Shown: positions 35,390 to 43,076 of the stretch, one piece after another
Numbering within the stretch: the stretch's first letter is position 1
How the letters are laid out: the number at the start of each line of letters is the position of its first letter
From: Streptomyces sp. SID8374
Lineage (GTDB): Bacteria; Actinomycetota; Actinomycetes; Streptomycetales; Streptomycetaceae
Length of the DNA stretch: 64,000 nt
NCBI RefSeq assembly: GCF_009865135.1
Contig: NZ_WWGH01000001.1
Coordinates: forward strand, 2,666,001-2,730,000
Direction of reading: 5' to 3'
Made by a program: the position numbers and the translations under genes
The notes under the pieces: model-generated
Told to the model about the DNA's origin: nothing
Database searches by the model: none
The model's input: the letters and a program-made list of their open reading frames with translations, nothing else

Positions 35390-36691
35390 ATGAACGATTG
35401 GCCCGATCGACGGACCGGCGACCGCAGCGAGCGCTACGGGCGGGGCAGTGCCAGCCCCCAGCCCGAGAGCGCCCGGGCGATGCCCCACATCCAGCGCCGC
35501 CCGGCCCCGCCGCAGAGGCCGACGGTGCCCCCGCAGAGCCAGGGGTACGACGACCGCTACCAGGGCGGACAGCCCGGTTACGGCAACAGCCCCGAGCCCG
35601 GTTACGACAGCGGCTACAACACCGGCCAGGTCTACGGCGGCGGCGCGGGCGGCGGCGGTCGCGGAGGCGGCCGTGGCGGTGGTGACGCGGGTTACGTCCA
35701 GGGCCGCCCGGCCCCGGACTGGCGCCGCCGGATCAAGCTCGGCGCGCTGACCCTGGTCGTCGTGTTCCTCGTCGTCTCCGTCTCCACGTACTTCTGGGCC
35801 GACTCGAAGCTGAAGCGCGAGGTCGACCTCGCCAAGGTCATCGAGAGGCCCGGCGAGGGCGAGGGCACGAACTACCTGATCGTCGGCTCCGACAGCCGTG
35901 AGGGCATGTCGGCCGAGGAGAAGAAGCGGCTGCGCACCGGTTCCGCCGAGGGCAAGCGCACCGACTCGATGATGATCCTGCACCGGGGCTCGAACGGCCC
36001 GACGCTGATCTCGCTGCCGCGCGACTCCCAGGTCGAGATCCCCTCCTTCAAGGGGTCCGAGTCCGGCAAGACGTTCCAGGGCACCGGCCGCCAGGTGAAG
36101 CTGAACGCCGCGTACGCCGAGGACGGCCCCGAACTGCTGGTGCGCACGGTCGAGTTCAACACCGGCCTGCGCATCGACCACTACGTCGAGATCGGGTTCG
36201 CCGGCTTCGCGCAGATCGTGGACGCGATCGGCGGGGTCGAGCTGGACATCCCGAAGGCGTTCAAGGACAAGAAGTCCGGCGCCGACTTCCAGGCCGGGAA
36301 GCAGACGCTGAACGGCGAGCAGTCCCTGGCCTTCGTCCGTACCCGGTACGCGTTCGCGGGCAGCGACCTGGACCGTACGAAGAACCAGCAGAAGTTCCTC
36401 GCGGCGCTGGCGAGCCAGACGGCGACCCCGTCCACGGTCCTCAACCCGTTCAAGCTCTACCCGACGATGGGCGCGGGGCTGGACACCCTGATCGTGGACA
36501 AGGACATGTCGCTCTGGTCGCTGAGCCAGATGTTCTTCGCGATGAAGGGCGTCACGGGCGGCGACGGTACGTCGATGAACATGCCGATCTCCGGCAGCAA
36601 CGGCGGCAACCTGGTCTGGGACAAGGCGAAGGTGAAGCAGCTCGTGGAACAGCTGAAGAACGACGAGAAGGTCACGGTCAAGGGCAGCTGA
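35390..36691 (+). CDS. LCP family protein 5, no LytR_C domain
   Basis: A 433-residue protein starting MNDWPDRRTGDRSERYGRGS at ATG 35390. The cytoplasmic N-terminus (about 115 residues) is Gln/Tyr/Gly/Pro-rich, with a G-run GGGAGGGGRGGGRGGGDAGY before the membrane helix (LGALTLVVVFLVVSVSTYFW). The LCP domain has YLIVGSDSREGMSAEEKKRL, SLPRDSQVEIPSFKGS, GLRIDHYVEIGFAGFAQIVD, and RTRYAFAGSDLDRTKNQQKF, and extends to the C-terminus. It differs from LCP2-4 in lacking the extracellular LytR_C domain, and belongs to the CpsA/TagU-like short type. Divergent from the thioesterase. Two hairpins follow the stop. Confidence 0.94.
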   Translation: MNDWPDRRTGDRSERYGRGSASPQPESARAMPHIQRRPAPPQRPTVPPQSQGYDDRYQGGQPGYGNSPEPGYDSGYNTGQVYGGGAGGGGRGGGRGGGDAGYVQGRPAPDWRRRIKLGALTLVVVFLVVSVSTYFWADSKLKREVDLAKVIERPGEGEGTNYLIVGSDSREGMSAEEKKRLRTGSAEGKRTDSMMILHRGSNGPTLISLPRDSQVEIPSFKGSESGKTFQGTGRQVKLNAAYAEDGPELLVRTVEFNTGLRIDHYVEIGFAGFAQIVDAIGGVELDIPKAFKDKKSGADFQAGKQTLNGEQSLAFVRTRYAFAGSDLDRTKNQQKFLAALASQTATPSTVLNPFKLYPTMGAGLDTLIVDKDMSLWSLSQMFFAMKGVTGGDGTSMNMPISGSNGGNLVWDKAKVKQLVEQLKNDEKVTVKGS

Positions 36692-36693
36692 GG

Positions 36694-36718
36694 CCCCCCG
36701 CAAGGCCGTTACGGGGGG
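36694..36718 (+). terminator. Short GC hairpin after LCP5
   Basis: CCCCCCG (36694-36700) pairs with CGGGGGG (36712-36718) around an 11-base loop, starting three bases past the LCP5 stop. Confidence 0.6.
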
Positions 36719-36724
36719 CGACGT

Positions 36725-36770
36725 AAGGGAACATCACCTACGGGCTACGAGCTGTAGGTGATGTTCCCTT
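36725..36770. terminator. 17-bp bidirectional hairpin overlapping the end of the DUF5954 gene
   Basis: AAGGGAACATCACCTAC (36725-36741) pairs perfectly with 36754-36770 around a 12-base loop. The right arm encodes residues of the DUF5954 C-terminus (EGNITYSS) and the loop holds its stop codon. Confidence 0.85.
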
Positions 36771-37791
36771 CCTCGTCCATGAGGGGATGGATCTGGGAGG
36801 GGCCGTAGTCGTCCGTGTCGGACGGGCGCGGCTTCTCCGGCCCGTCGGGACCGATGCGCATCACGCGCTCCACCCGCACGACCTCGTAACGGCGCCCCCG
36901 CACCACGAGTTCGTTGGCCCTCCGGCGCGCCATGAACTTCTTCGCGGCCCGGTCGTGGATCGCCTGCTCCTCCTCGTCCACCTTCATCCACGCGGGCAGC
37001 TCCGGCAGGTCCGGCAGGTCCGGGAGCTTCGGCACAGGCCGGGTGAGGTGGTGGACGAGAGCGCGCCGGGCGCCCTGCGGGGTCGCGTACTGCCCGGTCA
37101 CCATCGACCAGGACAGCTCCTTGCGCTCCACCACCCGGAACGTCGTCGGGAGGAGCACGACGCCCGGGTGGGTGGTCAACGCCCTTTGAGAATCGGCCCG
37201 TACGTCATCGGGGAAGCGGTCGGCGGTGTAGGAGAGCTGGAGCAGCCCGGCCCGGTCGATCCCCTCGGCCAGCCCGACGGCGGCCGCGTGGTCGACCACG
37301 AAGTCCTTGGTGCGGGAGGGGTCGGGCGCGTCCAGGTCCCAGCTGTCCTCGTCCGGGTCCGTGGCCCGGGGCGGCTCCAGACGCCCGTCACCGATCCGGG
37401 CGAACTCGTCGGCCCGCACGACGCGGTAGCGGACCCCGTCCGCCGTCACCTCGTTGACCGGCTCCTTCTCCAGCCGGGCCACGGCCTTCAGCAACGACCG
37501 CCGCACGGCCCGGTCCTCGGTGTGGTCCTTCGCCCTGAACCAGAGGTGCGAGTTCAGCTCGTCCCGGGCCATCTGCGGGAATCCGGTGTCGAGTTCACCC
37601 AGCAGCCGCCAGCGCGGCCGCTCCCCGGGCGCCTGCGCGGCGAGCCCGAACAACGGCCCCCGGACCACGACGTTCGGATACTTCCGCACCGAGGCGAACG
37701 CATCCGCCTGGGTGACCTCGAAGACCGGGTCGTCCCGGTGCGTGACGTTGATGGTGAGGTGGTCCGGCGACTTCCCCGGGTGATCGTCCAT
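36745..37791 (-). CDS. DUF5954 family protein
   Basis: A 348-residue soluble protein starting MDDHPGKSPDHLTINVTHRD. It matches DUF5954, a streptomycete family of unknown function with repeated RYRVVRADEFARIGDG and RYEVVRVERVMRIGPDG segments, each followed by a run of acidic and Pro residues. The two segments (around 120 and 305) suggest an internal duplication. No enzyme motif or membrane segment is seen. The 3' end is built into a perfect hairpin shared with LCP5. It begins an accessory-looking cluster of small genes. Confidence 0.85.
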   Translation of the reverse strand: MDDHPGKSPDHLTINVTHRDDPVFEVTQADAFASVRKYPNVVVRGPLFGLAAQAPGERPRWRLLGELDTGFPQMARDELNSHLWFRAKDHTEDRAVRRSLLKAVARLEKEPVNEVTADGVRYRVVRADEFARIGDGRLEPPRATDPDEDSWDLDAPDPSRTKDFVVDHAAAVGLAEGIDRAGLLQLSYTADRFPDDVRADSQRALTTHPGVVLLPTTFRVVERKELSWSMVTGQYATPQGARRALVHHLTRPVPKLPDLPDLPELPAWMKVDEEEQAIHDRAAKKFMARRRANELVVRGRRYEVVRVERVMRIGPDGPEKPRPSDTDDYGPSQIHPLMDEEGNITYSS

Positions 37792-37902
37792 GCACTCAGT
37801 GTGCCCAAGGGGGTTGCCGGTGTCTGGGTTTCCGCCAGAAAGGGCGTACGGGCGTGCAGTTGCCGCAGGGCTGGGCGCGGGGCGGCCACCCGGAATCGCA
37901 GC

Positions 37903-38085
37903 TCAGGCCGGGTCGTTGCGCGTCACGATCCGGTACGGCACCACCGGATCGTGGCCGACCGCGACCCGGTGGGCCGCGACATCAACTACGTAAAGAACCA
38001 AGAGAAATAACCCAACCCCACCCCACCCGATCCCGGTGGTCACCTGCGGGAGTGGCTGGTCACCCACACGGGTGAGATTCGCCAA
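37903..38085 (-). CDS. Possible small membrane-associated ORF with a TTA codon
   Basis: A 60-codon ORF that would start at TTG 38085 or a later GTG (38067). It encodes a hydrophobic middle segment (GVGLFLLVLYVVDVAAHRVA) and a polar C-terminus (VGHDPVVPYRIVTRNDPA). Third-position GC is high in the second half, as in real genes, but the start has no ribosome binding site and the first half is less biased. It contains a TTA leucine codon, rare in Streptomyces and dependent on the bldA tRNA. It lies in the 424-base gap between DUF5954 and the HTH gene. Treat as tentative. Confidence 0.35.
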   Translation of the reverse strand: MANLTRVGDQPLPQVTTGIGWGGVGLFLLVLYVVDVAAHRVAVGHDPVVPYRIVTRNDPA

Positions 38086-38215
38086 CTGGGCTGGATTTTG
38101 GATGGGTTGGCAGGCATATGCTCACGCTGATCCAAACCCCAGACATTGAGACGGCCCCCGCCGGGACGGCAATCCCGAGCGAGGACCTGACCACCAAGGA
38201 AGAGAACGCTTCCCC

Positions 38216-39214
38216 ATGGCTACCCAGCACGATATCGCCCTCACCCGCGCCCTGGCAGGACTTCCCGGGCCCCTCCCGTCCTCCGGCGTGCTCCACATCG
38301 CGATCCCGCACACCGGCCGGTTCACGATCGTCGGCAACCACCTCGCGCAGCACGCCGAGTTGTCGCTCACCGCGATCGGCGTCGGCGTCCACATCCAGTC
38401 GCTGCCCGCCGGATCCCTGGTCGGCATCAAGGCGCTTGCCTCCCGGTTCACCGAAGGCGAGACGAGAATCGCCGCCGCTCTGCGCGAGCTGGAGGCTCAC
38501 GGCTACCTGCGCCGGACCCGGGTGAGGCTGGCGAACGGCCGGATGGTCACCCGCACGGTGTTCTGCAACCAGCCGGGAGCGGTGGGACGGGCCGGGACGG
38601 TGGTGGTGCCGCCGGTCCCGAAGGGTGCGGAGGTGTCGGAGGCCGCGGTTCCGGAGGCGCCTCCCGCGGCACCGGAAGAGGCGCCCGCGCCTCCGCCTGA
38701 GCGCGAAGCCACCTCCGTACCGGAGGAATCGCAAGCACCCGTACCGGCGGAATCCCGTCCCCCGGTCCGCGTACCACCGCCCACCGCACCCAAGCCGCCA
38801 CGCCGACCGCTCCCCCAGCCCCACGAGCTGACCCCGGAGCTGCGACAGACCGCTGCCGCGATCCTCGCCGACCTGCGGCGACATGCGAAGGAGCTGGTGC
38901 TCTCCGAGGCGGACGTCGAGGAGCTGATCCCCGGCGTGGCCGCCTGGCTGGAGCGCGAAGCGAACCCCGACGCGATCCGCCACGCGCTGACTACCGACCT
39001 CCCGCAGCCGCCCAAGTACCCGGCGAAGATCGTCAGGCACCGCCTCACCGTGCTCCTGCCGCCGCCTCTCCCCGGCACGGAGGAGCTGGCCCCGGCCCGC
39101 CGCACGCTCGTGATCCCGCTCCAGAACTGCGACGGCTGCGACCGCGCGTTCCGCTCCAGGGAACCGGGCCAGTGCCGGGGCTGCCGGAGCGAGCCGATGG
39201 AGGCGGCGGCCTAG
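38216..39214 (+). CDS. Winged-helix DNA-binding protein with C-terminal zinc ribbon
   Basis: A 332-residue protein starting MATQHDIALTRALAGLPGPL, with AAGGAAGAG upstream. Residues 20-110 form a winged helix (HAELSLTAIGVGVHIQSLPA, LASRFTEGETRIAAALRELE, HGYLRRTRVRLANGRMVTRT) like replication-initiator or GntR-type helix-turn-helix proteins. A Pro/Glu/Ala-rich linker spans about 120-215. A helical domain follows (LTPELRQTAAAILADLRRHA), and the protein ends with CDGCDRAFRSREPGQCRGC, a Cys4 zinc ribbon. The pattern recurs in streptomycete accessory regions. The target is unknown; it could be a regulator of the neighbouring small genes. Confidence 0.8.
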   Translation: MATQHDIALTRALAGLPGPLPSSGVLHIAIPHTGRFTIVGNHLAQHAELSLTAIGVGVHIQSLPAGSLVGIKALASRFTEGETRIAAALRELEAHGYLRRTRVRLANGRMVTRTVFCNQPGAVGRAGTVVVPPVPKGAEVSEAAVPEAPPAAPEEAPAPPPEREATSVPEESQAPVPAESRPPVRVPPPTAPKPPRRPLPQPHELTPELRQTAAAILADLRRHAKELVLSEADVEELIPGVAAWLEREANPDAIRHALTTDLPQPPKYPAKIVRHRLTVLLPPPLPGTEELAPARRTLVIPLQNCDGCDRAFRSREPGQCRGCRSEPMEAAA

Positions 39215-39329
39215 GAGTTGCCGTCGTCGAGGTGTCAGGCCGGGGTTACGCTCGGCCCACCGGGCGCGGGGGCGTCCGAGGCCGACGGGTACTGGCCACG
39301 CGGAGGCTCGGGGGAAGGGGCGTGGGATC

Positions 39330-40235
39330 TTGCGCACAGGATCGTCGCGAGTGTCGTCGGTGAGTACGCGGGTGACCGGAATTCTGATGGTGGCGGCCGT
39401 GAGCGTCACCCTGATCGTGGGCATCCTGCCGTTGCCGCCGCGAGCGGAATCACGGGATCTGCGGCTCGCGCTGTTCGGCTGCTCGCTGTTGTGCGCGCTG
39501 ATGTGGATGGCGGTCTCCGTGCGCTCACGGCGTGTGGGCGGGGTCGACCTGGACAAGCCCGTACGGCCGGCGCGACGACCTCCCTCCCGCAGCCTGCCCG
39601 TCCTGCTCGCCGTCCTGCTCCCGTTGGCGAGCGGCGCGGCGCTGGTCCAGGCGGTCGGCCCGGACGGTGAGAAGGGTCGTTGGGTTTCGGAGGTGTACGC
39701 GGCCGGAGGGGTCGTACACGAGGTTCCCATCGAGAGGATGGTGAGCGAGCCACGGCCGACCGGCGTGAGCGTGAACGACGTCGATGAGTACGCGGCTGAC
39801 GTCATCGTGACCCTCCCGTTCGACGACGGCTCCCGCCGAACCACCGTCCGGGGCGCGAGGACCCTCGGAGTGCCGAGCGAGGGGAACACGGTGACCGTCA
39901 TGTACGCCCCCGGCCGGCCCGGGCTCGGCGGGCGGTATCACGACTCCGGCTTCTTCGACAGCGGCGCCGCGCTGCTCTGGATCTGGACGGTGGCCTTGAT
40001 GGTGGCCGTGTTCGGCTACGGGCTCTACGACCGGGCCGAGGTCCACGCTGCCCGGGGATTCCGCGGTGACGTCCACGGAGTGGCGACGCTGGTGCTCTGC
40101 CTGGGGGTGCTCCTCCTGCTGCCCGGCGCGTTCTTCCGGACGTCCACCTCGGCGGGCTGGCTCCTGGCTCTCGCCTCTGCCTGCACTCCCTGGCTGGCCT
40201 TGACGTGGGTCATCAAGCGCGCCCAGGTGACGTAG
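39330..40235 (+). CDS. DUF3592-like membrane protein
   Basis: A 301-residue membrane protein. TTG 39330 is chosen because AAGGGG lies 9 bases upstream; GTG 39351 and GTG 39360 are in-frame alternatives. Hydrophobic helices lie at about 15-35, 45-65, 88-105, 215-235 and 250-295. The central extracytoplasmic part (DEYAADVIVTLPFDDGSRRT, GNTVTVMYAPGRPGLGGRYH) resembles DUF3592 proteins, whose loops carry a Val-x-Tyr-x-P motif. No function is assigned. The region after it is broken up into frame fragments on the other strand. Confidence 0.7.
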   Translation: MRTGSSRVSSVSTRVTGILMVAAVSVTLIVGILPLPPRAESRDLRLALFGCSLLCALMWMAVSVRSRRVGGVDLDKPVRPARRPPSRSLPVLLAVLLPLASGAALVQAVGPDGEKGRWVSEVYAAGGVVHEVPIERMVSEPRPTGVSVNDVDEYAADVIVTLPFDDGSRRTTVRGARTLGVPSEGNTVTVMYAPGRPGLGGRYHDSGFFDSGAALLWIWTVALMVAVFGYGLYDRAEVHAARGFRGDVHGVATLVLCLGVLLLLPGAFFRTSTSAGWLLALASACTPWLALTWVIKRAQVT

Positions 40236-40291
40236 GGGGCATTCGACGTGTCACAGAAGCTCATGCGGCAGTCCTTCTGTCGCGCAGCCTC

Positions 40292-40821
40292 TCAGCATCC
40301 CCAGGTGGCGTAGACGATGACGTTCTTGCCGCTGTCCCTGGCTCCGACACAGACGTCTCGACAGCCGAGCAGCCAGCCACTGGCGCGGCAGCTCTCCTAC
40401 TGGAGGCCCAGTTCGCGGATGATCTCCGGACAGGCCGGCCGCGAGGGTGAGGGCGAACTGGGTCCCCGGGAAGCCGATCGCTCCGTTGCGGCGGTAGGTC
40501 CCATCGCGGGGGCGGAGGGCTCCCGTGCCGTCCTTCCAGTCCCACTCCGCAGGCGATGAGCAGGGGCGCGAGAACTGTGGACAGGAGATGGGCGTCGGGG
40601 CTGGGGGCTTCGATCCAGCCGCGCTGGACACGGATCAGCAGACCGGCTCCGGCGAACAGCGTCCCGCCGATCGCCAAGCCGATGGGGCGGGTGCGGGCGA
40701 GCGTCATCCAGACGTCGGCTGGCGCGACGGCGAAGAGTATCCCCAGGACGATCAGCATGTACGGGACGTTCGGCCCCGAGTCCCCGGTCCCCCACGGCGG
40801 TTCCCCACGGCCGGGACCCAC
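40292..40821 (-). pseudogene. Probable frame-broken small membrane protein gene
   Basis: Coding-like sequence switches frame on the minus strand. From GTG 40821 a plausible membrane protein of about 95 residues runs (MLIVLGILFAVAPADVWMTL, GGTLFAGAGLLIRVQRGWIE). It then becomes Pro/Arg-rich, while a second frame looks natural for about 40 codons (DGTGALRPRDGTYRRNGAIG, FPGTQFALTLAAGL). A third frame ends CPEIIRELGLQ at an amber codon (40397-40399) and reads on for 34 codons to TGA 40292 (DVCVGARDSGKNVIVYATWG). No intact start precedes the last piece. This could be an indel-damaged gene; alternatively only the first frame is real. Confidence 0.35.
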
Positions 40822-40824
40822 GTC

Positions 40825-41256
40825 TCAGGCGGTGAACTCCTGGGGAGGCAGGCCCTGCCCGTCGAAGGTGAGCAGGACGTTGGTCCAGCCGCTGTGCACG
40901 TCGGCATTGGGGAAGCCGACCAGCTCCCAGGGCGCGTCGATCACCCCCGGCCCGCAGGGCAGGGTGCCGGAGCCCGAGGGCATGGCCAGGGGCACGACCT
41001 GGAGGGCGTTGAAGGAGACGGCCACGCTGGTCCCGGCCGGTTCGGTGCACGTGTACACGCCCCCGACGGTCAGGACGCCGCTGTGGAACGGCGGATCGGC
41101 CGGCCATGCCGAGGCCCACTGCAACTGCACGGACTTGGTGCCCTGTACGGCGGCAGGCGTGGCGCCCGCGGTGGGCGCGGTCACCACTACGGTCGCGGTC
41201 AGACACGCGGCGACGGCTACCAGGCGAAGACGGGGTGCGGACGCGTACCGGAACAT
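40825..41256 (-). CDS. Small secreted protein with one Cys pair
   Basis: A 143-residue protein from ATG 41256, with AGGGAG 5 bases upstream. MFRYASAPRLRLVAVAACLT starts a signal peptide ending near AGA (about residue 32). The mature part is beta-rich (SVQLQWASAWPADPPFHSGV, TSVAVSFNALQVVPLAMPSG) with C70 and C101, which could form a disulfide. No named family is recognised. It is only three bases upstream of the frame-broken gene and is probably co-transcribed with it. Confidence 0.7.
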   Translation of the reverse strand: MFRYASAPRLRLVAVAACLTATVVVTAPTAGATPAAVQGTKSVQLQWASAWPADPPFHSGVLTVGGVYTCTEPAGTSVAVSFNALQVVPLAMPSGSGTLPCGPGVIDAPWELVGFPNADVHSGWTNVLLTFDGQGLPPQEFTA

Positions 41257-41523
41257 GGCGGCTCCCTGAGGTCGGCCGTGCACGAACGACGGGCTCCTCA
41301 GGCTGTCCGTCCGCCAGGACGGGGAGGCAGTCGTACAAGGCGGCGCGTGGGCGCAACTCGCGGGCGCACGACGAGCGATGACCACAGCCGCCGCCGGTGT
41401 CCCTGATGCGCCGGTGACGGACACACCGAGCCGCCTTCGGCGCAGAGGTGATGGCCGCCGAAAGCGAGGGCGGACGAGAGGGCTCTCGGCGCCGATATGA
41501 GAGTCCGCAACTAGGGTGATCAG

Positions 41524-41847
41524 GTGCTTTCGAACATAGGCCCCCTCGAACTGCTTGTTGTCGCAGCGGTACTCGTCATCCTCGTCACGCCGTCCGTGAT
41601 CGCCTACCGCAGGAAAGTCGAACGTCTGTGGCTGGTCGTCCTGGTGAACGTGATCGCGGGTCCCAGCGGCCTGCTGTGGTTCGTAGCCCTGTACATGGCC
41701 ATGACGATGTCCACCCGCTCCACGGAGATATCGGTCGCCGGGTCGGCGGATACGCAACGGCAAGCGGCCGCACCGGGGAGCAGGGGCTACGGCACGATTC
41801 CCTTCGGTTCGAGGTCGGCGAAGTCCTCATGCAGGGCTTCCAGGTGA
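41524..41847 (+). CDS. Superinfection-immunity-like small membrane protein
   Basis: A 107-residue protein with GTG start 41524 (VLSNIGPLELLVVAAVLVIL). The segment TPSVIAYRRKVERLWLVVLV with VNVIAGPSGLLWFVALYMAM matches the superinfection immunity family (PF14373), whose T4 Imm relative blocks phage DNA entry; many bacterial members have no known phage role. The final 35 residues are Ser/Arg-rich and overlap, tail to tail, 61 bases of the next gene, so this tail may not be conserved. The 267-base gap upstream shows no other gene. Confidence 0.7.
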   Translation: MLSNIGPLELLVVAAVLVILVTPSVIAYRRKVERLWLVVLVNVIAGPSGLLWFVALYMAMTMSTRSTEISVAGSADTQRQAAAPGSRGYGTIPFGSRSAKSSCRASR

Positions 41848-42266
41848 CGGCCCGTCGGCTCTCCCGCCGGATCCAGCTCCGCCAGCCTCCAACCCGGCAA
41901 CTGCTCCTCCACGTCGGCGGGCAGCGACCCGTCCGCCGGGTCGGCCAGGGCGTACAACACCCCGAACGCGGTCTCCCGGGCCACTTCCCGGGCCAGCTCG
42001 CCGAGGTCCTCGGGGGTGAGGCCGGCCGCGAGGGCGCGGTCCACGGCTCCGGCGGCGACGCCGTCGCTGCGATAGGCGGCCACCCAGCGGGGCGCCTCCG
42101 TGGTCCAGGCGTCGACGTCCTGCCACAGCGTCCGCAGGAAGCGGTAGCGGGCGAGCTGCGGGAGCCCCTCCTCGGCCTCGGATTCGGCCCAGTCCTCCGC
42201 GTCGCCGTCCGCTCCCAGGGCGCGGAAGAGGGCGGTGAGCCTGTCGAGTTCGGTCATCCCGGTCAT
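41787..42266 (-). CDS. Hypothetical acidic protein, 159 aa
   Basis: A soluble, acidic, all-helical protein (MTGMTELDRLTALFRALGAD, AYRSDGVAAGAVDRALAAGL, ADLEPKGIVP). I do not recognise a family. Trp- and Asp/Glu-rich helices of this type are common in immunity-like and other small streptomycete accessory proteins, but no functional motif is visible. The start is ATG 42266, with ATG 42257 as an alternative. Its 3' end overlaps that of the superinfection-immunity-like gene. Confidence 0.65.
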   Translation of the reverse strand: MTGMTELDRLTALFRALGADGDAEDWAESEAEEGLPQLARYRFLRTLWQDVDAWTTEAPRWVAAYRSDGVAAGAVDRALAAGLTPEDLGELAREVARETAFGVLYALADPADGSLPADVEEQLPGWRLAELDPAGEPTGRHLEALHEDFADLEPKGIVP

Positions 42267-42429
42267 GGGGAGGGAGGGTACCGGCCGCGGTCCGAGCGGG
42301 GCCGGACGGATGGGCCTGGCGGGACCGATGAGTTTCGGCGGGGTGCGCGGTCAGTACGTCCGTAAGAGTTGGTGCCCCCACAGGCCACCCACCGCGCGAC
42401 GCCCGTACGAGAAACCCCAGGAGCCCCCG

Positions 42430-43002
42430 ATGCGCACTCTCATCAGCACCGCCTTCGTCTCCCTCGACGGCGTCGTGGAAGCCCCCGGCGGCGAGCCCGG
42501 CTACCGGAACACGGGGTGGACCTTCAAGGACGTGGAGTTCCTCCCGGAGGCGTACGAGATCAAGGGCCGCGAGCAGGAGGAGGCGGCCGCGCTGATGCTG
42601 GGCCGGAACAGCTACGAGGCGTTCAGTGCGGTGTGGCCGGGAATGGAGGAGTTCGCGCAATACAAGGTGATGCCGAAGTACGTCGTCTCCACCACGCTCA
42701 AGGAGGACGACCTGGTCTCCGACTGGGGCGACACCACCATCCTGCGCTCACCGGCCGAGGTCGCCGCCCTCAAGGAGACCGAGGGCGGCCCGATCATCAT
42801 CCACGGCAGCGCCGCCCTGAACCGCAGCCTGTCCGACGCCGGCCTGATCGACCGCTACCACCTGCTCGTCTTCCCGCTCCTGCTCGGCGCGGGCAAACGC
42901 CTGTTCAGCACGAGCGACAAGGACGTCCAGAAGCTGAAGCTGGTCGAGTACGAGGCGTACGCGAACGGCATCCAGAAGAACGTGTTCGACGTCGTGCGCT
43001 GA
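42430..43002 (+). CDS. Dihydrofolate reductase-like (RibD C-terminal) protein
   Basis: A 190-residue protein starting MRTLISTAFVSLDGVVEAPG, with AGGAG shortly upstream. It belongs to the RibD C-terminal/DHFR-like family: MLGRNSYEAFSAVWPGMEEF, TTLKEDDLVSDWGDTTILRS, and GGPIIIHGSAALNRSLSDAG, with the NADPH-side loop and FPLLLGAGKRLF. Such stand-alone proteins are common in actinobacteria and are not the true folate enzyme; substrates are unknown. Confidence 0.9.
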   Translation: MRTLISTAFVSLDGVVEAPGGEPGYRNTGWTFKDVEFLPEAYEIKGREQEEAAALMLGRNSYEAFSAVWPGMEEFAQYKVMPKYVVSTTLKEDDLVSDWGDTTILRSPAEVAALKETEGGPIIIHGSAALNRSLSDAGLIDRYHLLVFPLLLGAGKRLFSTSDKDVQKLKLVEYEAYANGIQKNVFDVVR

Positions 43003-43076
43003 CGCACCGCCGGGTGCGACGTGTCACGGCTCGGAATCGCGGCTCCCGCGCTGTCGAGGCGAGGCGTCGGTGCTCG

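Noticed and set aside
38118..38525. 135-codon + strand ORF at the start of the HTH gene
   Set aside because: Most of it is an out-of-frame shadow of the HTH gene; only the first 30 codons are unique and lack a ribosome binding site.
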